From NCBI GenBank assembly GCA_964387365.1, contig CAYLWP010000082.1:1-10874 (forward strand): a stretch of 10,874 nucleotides of DNA. Reading direction: 5' to 3'. The DNA comes from COE1 sp964387365 (lineage in GTDB: Bacteria; Bacillota; Clostridia; Lachnospirales; Lachnospiraceae). Each line of letters begins with the position of its first letter. Within the stretch, counting starts at the first letter, position 1. Below are positions 6,488-10,874 of this stretch, piece after piece. The notes below the pieces were generated by a model, which worked only from the letters and a program-made list of their open reading frames with translations, made no database searches and was not told where the DNA came from. The position numbers and the translations under genes are program-made.

Positions 6488-8266
6488 TTACATGACATCC
6501 TGTAGTTGCGCCATTTGCAGCTGGTAGTAAGCGCCTTTTTTTGCCATAAGTGTTTCGTGGTTTCCTTCCTCTAGGATACCGCCATGGTCAATGACGAATA
6601 TTCGGTCAGCCTTCTGAATCGTGGATAGACGATGCGCAATGACAAAGGAGGTACGCCCCTTTAACAGGGCTTCGATACCCTCCTGAACAAGCAGTTCCGT
6701 CTTGGTGTCGATGCTTGAGGTTGCTTCATCAAGAATCAGAATTTTAGGCATGCTCACCATGGTTCTTGCAAAGGCAAGAAGCTGTTTTTGCCCGATGGAT
6801 AAACCGCCGCCCCGTTCTTCGAGAACGGTATCATACTGTTTTGGAAGCTTCATGATAAAGTCATGTGCACGAACTGCCTTGGCAGCGGCAATGATTTCTT
6901 CATCGGTTGCATCCAGCTTGCCGTAAGCGATATTTTCACGGATGGTACCCGTAAAGAGGAAATTATCCTGAGTCATAATACCCATTTGCTGTCGCAGGCT
7001 TTCGATACTGACTGATTTGATATCATGTCCGTCTATTTTAATCCTGCCTTCCTGAATATCATAAAAGCGGCTAATCAGATTGATAATCGTAGTCTTTCCG
7101 GCACCGGTAGGTCCGACAAGTGCAATGGTCTCACCGGGCTGAATACGGAAGCTGATATTTTGCAGTACCTTTGTATTTTCATCATAGGAAAAGCTTACGT
7201 TTTCAAAGTCAACAGCACCTACAATCGGTGGCATTGGGGTGACGCCCTCAGCATCCGTAATCTCGGATTTGGTATCTAGTATTTCAAAGATTCTTTCCGC
7301 ACCTGATATATTGGTAATCAGCTGGTTATAGAAGTTACTGAGGTTCATAATCGGCTGCCAGAACATGGAAATATAGGTTCCGAACGCAATCAGCGTACCA
7401 ATCGTGACCTGCTCAACACCAAGAATCACAATACCGGTATACCAGAGAGAAACCGAGCCGAAGCCCCAGCAGAAGTCGATGACTGAGCCAAAGGCATCTG
7501 CAAACAGTACGGCATCCATGAAGGAAGAGCGGTGCTCTCTGACTAAGGAATGGAAGGTATACCTCGTTTCCTTTTCCGCATGGAAGCTCTGAATGATTCG
7601 GATTCCGGATAAGTCTTCATGAACAAAGGCATTCAGGTTCGAGGATTTTTTCCTGTGTATCTGCCATTTTACATGAGAGTGTGTCTGGATGAACCAGATA
7701 CCCGCAATCATAAACGGAATACTAATCAGAGAGGCTGCGGCAAGCAGCGGATTTTTAGCAAACATAATGATGACAACGGCACAGACAGTAATAAAATCGG
7801 GTATCAGCGTTGTAACACTGTTTGATAAAACGTCCTTCAGCGAGTTGATATCGCCAATGATTCTTGCAAGAATCTTTCCTGTCGGTCTGCTGTCGAAAAA
7901 CTTGAAATCCAAGGTCTGTATATGTGTATAAAGCTGCTGGCGGATGGTAACCAGCACCTGATTACAGACCTTTGCCATAACATACATTCTCACCTTGACG
8001 AGAACGATAAGAATCAGGTTTAAGACAATCGCGATGGCTGCAATACGATACAGCCCCTGAAAATCCTTCACTGCAATATGATTGTCGATGGCAGCCTCCA
8101 TAAGGAGAGGATTAATCAGGCTGACTGCAACGCAATATGCCATAATGAGTAATACTCCCAAAATAGGAAGCTTATATTGTAAAAGATAAGAAAAGAGTCG
8201 CCCGAGAGTCTTGACTTTACTGACTTCGGCAAGCTTCTCATCTTCCTTAAATGAGTTAATAGGCAC
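6488..8266 (-). CDS. ABC exporter half-transporter, second subunit (canonical Walker B, degenerate signature LSIGQ)
   Basis: A 592-residue fusion of a six-helix exporter membrane domain (about 25-330) and an ATPase domain (about 350-590), of the multidrug and lipid type IV exporter class. It has an A-loop Tyr (FSYDE, about 359-363), Walker A GPTGAGKTT (385-393), Q-loop Q433, signature LSIGQ (489-493) in place of LSGGQ, Walker B ILILDE with catalytic E514, and switch His545. The altered signature with an intact glutamate is the complement of its upstream neighbour, so the two very probably pair as a heterodimer like TM287/288 or BmrC/BmrD. The start is a GTG with AAAGGAGG 7 nt upstream. It lies 131 bp after the first subunit, across a hairpin-rich gap. 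Substrate cannot be read from sequence; drug or amphiphile efflux is the family expectation. Confidence 0.93.
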   Translation of the reverse strand: MPINSFKEDEKLAEVSKVKTLGRLFSYLLQYKLPILGVLLIMAYCVAVSLINPLLMEAAIDNHIAVKDFQGLYRIAAIAIVLNLILIVLVKVRMYVMAKVCNQVLVTIRQQLYTHIQTLDFKFFDSRPTGKILARIIGDINSLKDVLSNSVTTLIPDFITVCAVVIIMFAKNPLLAAASLISIPFMIAGIWFIQTHSHVKWQIHRKKSSNLNAFVHEDLSGIRIIQSFHAEKETRYTFHSLVREHRSSFMDAVLFADAFGSVIDFCWGFGSVSLWYTGIVILGVEQVTIGTLIAFGTYISMFWQPIMNLSNFYNQLITNISGAERIFEILDTKSEITDAEGVTPMPPIVGAVDFENVSFSYDENTKVLQNISFRIQPGETIALVGPTGAGKTTIINLISRFYDIQEGRIKIDGHDIKSVSIESLRQQMGIMTQDNFLFTGTIRENIAYGKLDATDEEIIAAAKAVRAHDFIMKLPKQYDTVLEERGGGLSIGQKQLLAFARTMVSMPKILILDEATSSIDTKTELLVQEGIEALLKGRTSFVIAHRLSTIQKADRIFVIDHGGILEEGNHETLMAKKGAYYQLQMAQLQDVM

Positions 8267-8301
8267 GATTAGGCCTCCTTTCTGTTAAAGAGATAAGTCA
8301 G

Positions 8302-8408
8302 GCCTCGATTCTGTTTCACAGAATCGAGGTGTGGCAGAGCGCCACATACACAATTAGCAGAAATGTTCGATGCATGTAAACATGCACTCACATTCTGCTA
8401 ATTGTGTG
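8302..8408 (-). other. Cluster of three hairpins between the two ABC genes
   Basis: In transcript order: (a) a long stem whose 17-18-nt arms, CACAATTAGCAGAATGT and ACATTTCTGCTAATTGTG, match completely apart from one bulge, capped by TGCATG-TTTA-CATGCA; (b) GTGGC-GCTCT-GCCAC; (c) an 11-bp perfect stem, CCTCGATTCTG with CAGAATCGAGG around TGAAA. No T-run follows any of them, so they are not terminators. The stop codon TAG of the first ABC gene (8398-8400) is inside stem (a). Stem (c) ends about 29 nt before the ribosome binding site of the second gene. They could stabilise or process the transcript to set subunit ratio, or be inserted palindromic repeats of the REP type. Confidence 0.7.
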
Positions 8409-10137
8409 CATGACTAAACTGGTTTCCATATTGTGAGCAGTAAGTTTCATAATAGAGTCCCTGCTTTTTCATGAGTTCTTCGTGCGAACCGCGTTCGGCA
8501 ATGGTCCCGTTCTCCAGAACGATGATTTCGTCCGCATGGCGGACGGCACTGATTCTGTGGGCTATGATAAGCTTTGTTGTATTTTGTAACCGGTGCAAGG
8601 TCTTTTGAATCTCATGCTCTGTTTCCATATCAAGCGCGGAGGTAGAGTCGTCCATAATCAGAATCGGAGCTTTTTTCGCAAGCGCCCTTGCAATGCTGAT
8701 ACGCTGCTTCTGACCGCCGGAGAGTCCGACACCGCGTTCTCCGATAATGGTTTCATAGCCTTTGTCCATTTTTTCGATAAATTCGCTTGCCTGTGCAGCT
8801 CTTGATGCATTACGGACGGTAGCGATGTCAATGCTGTCGCGTTTTCCCAGCTTTACATTTTCCGTAATCGTATCAGAGAATAAAAAGACATCCTGCATGA
8901 CAAGCGAAATGCTTTCACGCAATTGCTTCAGTGACAGCTCCCTGATGTCCACGTTATCTAATAAAATCGTTCCGTCTGTAGCATCATAAAGACGCTGTAA
9001 CAGCTGAATTACAGAGGTTTTTCCGGCACCGGTTGCGCCCATAATACCAATGGTTTTTCCGGGTTCTGCAACAAAGGAAATATCGTGAAGAATCTCGTGC
9101 TTATCCTCTTTATGGAAGGAAACATGGGAGAATTCGATTTTTCCCTTTATGGCATCCGGCACAATCGGATGCGCTGCTTCCTGAATGGCAGGAATTTCGT
9201 CGTAAATCTTCTGAATCTTCTTATTTGAAGCAATGCCGGCAGACAGGTCGTTGGACAGCCACCCAAGCATTTCCATCGGCCAGACAATATTGTTGGAGTA
9301 TTCGATAAATGCACCGAGTGTTCCGAGTGTGATGACCTCTGCGATTACAAGTCGGCCACCGAGTAACAGCATAAGCATCGGTAACAGCTTGGTGATAATC
9401 TGAAAATAAGGATAATATTTTACAAAAACCTTGGACTGCTGCATATTTAAGTCATAGTATCGCTTATTGTGCGAAAGGAACTTCTGAATCTCAAAGCGTT
9501 CACGGGCAAATGCCTTCACAGTGCGGACGCCGGCAAGATTTTCCTCGGCTACGGTGTTGAGCCTTGCGTTTTCTTCGCTGATTTCCTCATAAATCTCACC
9601 GAGCTTTTTTTCCATTCTGACCGCAATCATGGCACAGAGAATCATGGCACAGGTCGGAACAATTGCAAGCGATACGTTCAGGCTGTACATACAAAAGAGT
9701 ACTACGGTGGTATGATAAATTACTTCAATCACCAGCATGCCGACATAGGACATGGTATTCCAGACACGGTCAACATCGTCTTTCACGCGGGCCATGAGCT
9801 CGCCCGTATTATTTTTATCAAAAAAGTTACAGCTCAGGCTCTGGATATGGTCAAAAAGTTCCTTTCGCATTTCGGATGCAATCTTAGAACCTGTTTTGTC
9901 AAAGGTGTATTCCTTTGTATATTGGAAAACGCATCTGCCGATACCGACGCCTAAGATGCCGCCAAGCAGATAGGGCAGCAGTGCGATATTTCCACCGATG
10001 ATGACATCGTCAATAATATGCATGGTCAGCATCGGTGACAGCATATCCAGCGATACGCTGAGTAACAGGGAAACAATGGCTAACAGATAGGACCATTTAT
10101 ATTCCCGGATATAAGTTGACAGCTTCTTTCTTTTCAT
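8398..10137 (-). CDS. ABC exporter half-transporter, first subunit (Asp in place of the Walker B Glu, canonical LSGGQ)
   Basis: A 579-residue exporter half-transporter with a six-helix membrane domain (about 15-310) and an ATPase domain (about 333-570). The motifs are Walker A GATGAGKTS (367-375), Q-loop Q415, signature LSGGQKQR (472-479), Walker B ILIMDD with Asp497 where the catalytic Glu belongs, and switch His527. The A-loop aromatic is also replaced (VSFHKED, His342). In heterodimeric exporters one subunit carries exactly this Glu-to-Asp change and its partner a changed signature, together making one degenerate ATP site; the next gene supplies that partner. The start is an ATG, but the best Shine-Dalgarno (GGGGAGG) ends 14 nt upstream, unusually far. 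A regulatory leader with a small ORF and terminator precedes it. The C-terminus (SHAHN) is encoded partly within an intergenic hairpin. Confidence 0.93.
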   Translation of the reverse strand: MKRKKLSTYIREYKWSYLLAIVSLLLSVSLDMLSPMLTMHIIDDVIIGGNIALLPYLLGGILGVGIGRCVFQYTKEYTFDKTGSKIASEMRKELFDHIQSLSCNFFDKNNTGELMARVKDDVDRVWNTMSYVGMLVIEVIYHTTVVLFCMYSLNVSLAIVPTCAMILCAMIAVRMEKKLGEIYEEISEENARLNTVAEENLAGVRTVKAFARERFEIQKFLSHNKRYYDLNMQQSKVFVKYYPYFQIITKLLPMLMLLLGGRLVIAEVITLGTLGAFIEYSNNIVWPMEMLGWLSNDLSAGIASNKKIQKIYDEIPAIQEAAHPIVPDAIKGKIEFSHVSFHKEDKHEILHDISFVAEPGKTIGIMGATGAGKTSVIQLLQRLYDATDGTILLDNVDIRELSLKQLRESISLVMQDVFLFSDTITENVKLGKRDSIDIATVRNASRAAQASEFIEKMDKGYETIIGERGVGLSGGQKQRISIARALAKKAPILIMDDSTSALDMETEHEIQKTLHRLQNTTKLIIAHRISAVRHADEIIVLENGTIAERGSHEELMKKQGLYYETYCSQYGNQFSHAHN

Positions 10138-10191
10138 AATGTGTAAATTAACCTCCCCTCAAGGTAACGAAAATTTCCGGGTGCGACATAT

Positions 10192-10255
10192 CACGTTCTT
10201 GCTCGAGCGCATGAATAAAGAATGTGCTTTGTACATTCTCGCGTCGAGTGCGCAT
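10192..10255 (-). repeat. Palindromic, direct-repeat-flanked element in the ABC leader
   Basis: On the - strand AGAATGT and ACATTCT form a 7-bp stem around a 7-nt loop. It is flanked by two imperfect direct repeats of about 22 nt: ATGCGCACTCGACGCGAGAA starting at 10255 and ATGCGCTCGAGCAAGAAC starting at 10212. The second contains the palindrome GCTCGAGC. The element is richer in CG dinucleotides than its surroundings and sits between the attenuator and the first ABC gene. It resembles small dispersed palindromic repeats of the REP or MITE kind, but only one copy is in view. Confidence 0.45.
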
Positions 10256-10286
10256 AAAAAAACCACGGCAGAAAACTACCGTGGTT
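10256..10286 (-). terminator. Intrinsic terminator in the ABC operon leader (attenuator)
   Basis: On the - strand AACCACGGTAG, loop TTTT and CTGCCGTGGTT form an 11-bp stem with one G-U, followed directly by further T residues (seven T in a row at the 3' side). It lies 50 nt after the stop of the leader ORF and about 120 nt before the first ABC start. The gene beyond, gpmI, is on the opposite strand. Its only possible job on this strand is therefore to stop transcripts from the ABC promoter. Confidence 0.85.
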
Positions 10287-10336
10287 AAGAATCAACAGAT
10301 AAATGAAATAATTGAATTCTGATATATCACATCAGT

Positions 10337-10420
10337 CTAAGACTGACGGCACCCGGAGGTAATTTTCATATTATAACTATGTAATTGGATGTTTGTGTAG
10401 CTTGATACAAATAAAAACAT
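10337..10420 (-). CDS. 27-residue leader peptide upstream of the ABC exporter
   Basis: The ATG at 10420 is preceded by AAAGGAGGT with 7 nt spacing, the best ribosome binding site on this strand of the window. The peptide begins MFLFVSSYTN, ends MKITSGCRQS and stops at TAG (10337-10339). It has no signal peptide or recognisable domain. Position (about 40 nt from the predicted transcription start, just before an intrinsic terminator, ahead of a drug-type ABC exporter) points to a cis-acting leader whose translation controls readthrough, as bmrB does for bmrCD in B. subtilis. The last codons also form RNA structure: TCAGTC-TTA-GACTGA (10332-10346) has the stop codon at its loop, and TTACCTCC (10355-10362) can pair with the leader's own GGAGGTAA (10426-10433). 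That it is translated is inferred from the ribosome binding site. The function is inferred from context. Confidence 0.7.
   Translation of the reverse strand: MFLFVSSYTNIQLHSYNMKITSGCRQS
10349..10367 (-). other. Leader segment complementary to 10169-10184 (long-range pairing arm)
   Basis: On the - strand, GAAAATT (10361-10367) and TCCGGGTGC (10349-10357), separated by ACC, match all 16 nt of GCACCCGGAAATTTTC (10169-10184) in reverse complement. The first arm covers codons 18 to 24 of the leader ORF. The second lies just upstream of the ribosome binding site of the first ABC gene. Either these are RNA pairing partners in the readthrough transcript, or they are the inverted ends of an inserted 199-bp element. 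Confidence 0.55.
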
Positions 10421-10465
10421 ATTTTTTACCTCCTTTCCTAAAATTGGTTAACAGTGACATCTATT

Positions 10466-10494
10466 ACGTTACTATATAAAAAGAAATCTGTCAA
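10466..10494 (-). promoter_or_regulatory. Promoter of the ABC operon leader
   Basis: A perfect -35 TTGACA (10489-10494) is followed after 17 bp by TAACGT (10466-10471), a poor -10 matching at three of six positions. A better TATAGT is present but only 12 bp from the -35. The start would be near 10459, giving a 39-nt untranslated region before the leader ORF. The weak -10 could mean activator dependence or low basal activity. Confidence 0.5.
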
Positions 10495-10511
10495 TAAAAA
10501 ACTTTTTCCAT

Positions 10512-10544
10512 GATATCTTTGATATCATTGATATCCTTGATATC
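10512..10544. repeat. Four GATATC palindromes at exact 9-bp spacing
   Basis: GATATC occurs at 10512, 10521, 10530 and 10539, with a fifth half-copy (GATA) at 10551. The spacers are TTT, ATT and CTT. The array lies between the divergent ABC promoter, about 18 bp from its -35, and the gpmI promoter. It could be an operator array or a short tandem repeat. Confidence 0.65.
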
Positions 10545-10602
10545 ATTCCTGATAACTATTCAGAGCCAATCTCGAAATAATATGTAAAAGGTAAGAGAGT
10601 GC

Positions 10603-10631
10603 TTGCGATTTGTTGAAAAAACGGTTATACT
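10603..10631 (+). promoter_or_regulatory. Promoter of gpmI
   Basis: TTGCGA (10603-10608) and TATACT (10626-10631) are 17 bp apart, with a leader of about 60 nt to the ATG. The -10 matches at five of six positions and the -35 at four. Confidence 0.6.
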
Positions 10632-10697
10632 CATGAATTGGGAAAAAGTTTGTAAATCACAGTATAAAGCTGTAATGATAGAAAAGGAGATAAAAAG

Positions 10698-10874
10698 ATG
10701 AGCAAGAAAACAACTGTTTTAATGATTCTTGATGGTTACGGACTGAATGACACGGCAGAGCATAACGCTGTTGCAGAGGCTAAGACTCCTGTTATGGATA
10801 AGTTGATGAAGGAATATCCATTTGTCAGAGGTAATGCAAGCGGTATGGCAGTTGGTCTTCCGGATGGTCAGATG
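10698..10874 (+). CDS. gpmI: 2,3-bisphosphoglycerate-independent phosphoglycerate mutase, N-terminal 59 residues (runs off the window)
   Basis: Interconverts 3- and 2-phosphoglycerate in glycolysis and gluconeogenesis, using two metal ions (usually Mn) and no bisphosphoglycerate cofactor. The visible part has TTVLMILDGYGLN near residues 5-17, with the metal-binding Asp12 of the alkaline-phosphatase-type fold, and NASGMAVGLPDGQM (46-59). That second stretch immediately precedes the catalytic-serine motif GNSEVGH of this family, which should begin right after the edge. AAGGAGA sits 7 nt before the ATG, so the start is secure. It is transcribed away from the ABC operon, with its own promoter. 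In many relatives gpmI follows tpiA; no such gene is upstream here. Confidence 0.95.
   Translation, partial: MSKKTTVLMILDGYGLNDTAEHNAVAEAKTPVMDKLMKEYPFVRGNASGMAVGLPDGQM

Noticed and set aside
9469..9954. 161-codon open frame on the + strand opposite the first ABC gene
   Set aside because: Shadow of a well-supported ABC exporter; the translation shows no domain and has no promoter or terminator of its own.
10371..10380. Internal promoter from a perfect TATAAT inside the leader ORF
   Set aside because: No -35 at a suitable distance and no TG extension; it is probably coding sequence in AT-rich DNA.
10512..10554. CRISPR array
   Set aside because: Repeats of 6 bp with 3-bp spacers are far too short, and no cas gene is present.

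Overview
The window looks like chromosomal DNA of a low-to-mid G+C Gram-positive anaerobe, most likely a Lachnospiraceae-type Clostridium relative. The evidence is AGGAGG-type ribosome binding sites, short AT-rich promoters of the housekeeping sigma type, strong intrinsic terminators between genes, and the gene families present. I see no tRNA, rRNA, CRISPR array, transposase or phage gene.

Layout from left to right. (1) The C-terminal end of an unrecognised protein runs off the left edge (1-377, + strand). A strongly base-paired non-coding stretch follows (378-536), then a bidirectional terminator (537-582). (2) A membrane-anchored GGDEF diguanylate cyclase lies on the - strand (628-2247). 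It is divergent from an AI-2E-family (UPF0118) membrane transporter on the + strand (2561-3793), whose own stop codon sits in the loop of its terminator. (3) A + strand two-gene unit follows: thiamine diphosphokinase (3934-4566) and, 32 bp later, a membrane hybrid histidine kinase with a fused receiver (4599-6380). It ends at a bidirectional terminator (6414-6452). (4) On the - strand, two half-size ABC exporter genes (10137 to 8398, then 8266 to 6488) form an operon. Their motifs are complementary: one has Asp for the Walker B glutamate, the other has a degenerate signature LSIGQ. This is the pattern of heterodimeric multidrug-type exporters with one degenerate and one catalytic ATP site. (5) At the right edge starts gpmI (10698 onward, + strand), the cofactor-independent phosphoglycerate mutase of glycolysis.

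The most interesting part is the leader of the ABC operon (10138 to about 10494, - strand). It has a promoter with a perfect TTGACA -35. Next comes a 27-codon ORF with a near-ideal Shine-Dalgarno that is absent from conventional gene calls, then an intrinsic terminator about 50 nt past its stop codon and about 120 bp before the first ABC gene. No other - strand gene lies upstream, so this terminator can only attenuate the ABC operon. The arrangement matches ribosome-mediated transcription attenuation of drug exporters, with Bacillus subtilis bmrB-bmrCD as the known example. The end of the leader ORF can also pair with its own ribosome binding site and, through an interrupted 16-bp match, with a segment just upstream of the ABC start. 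A second cluster of three hairpins lies between the two ABC genes.

Smaller signals are phased GATATC palindromes between the divergent ABC and gpmI promoters, a 14-nt motif shared by the thiN and gpmI upstream regions, and a palindromic element in the ABC leader.
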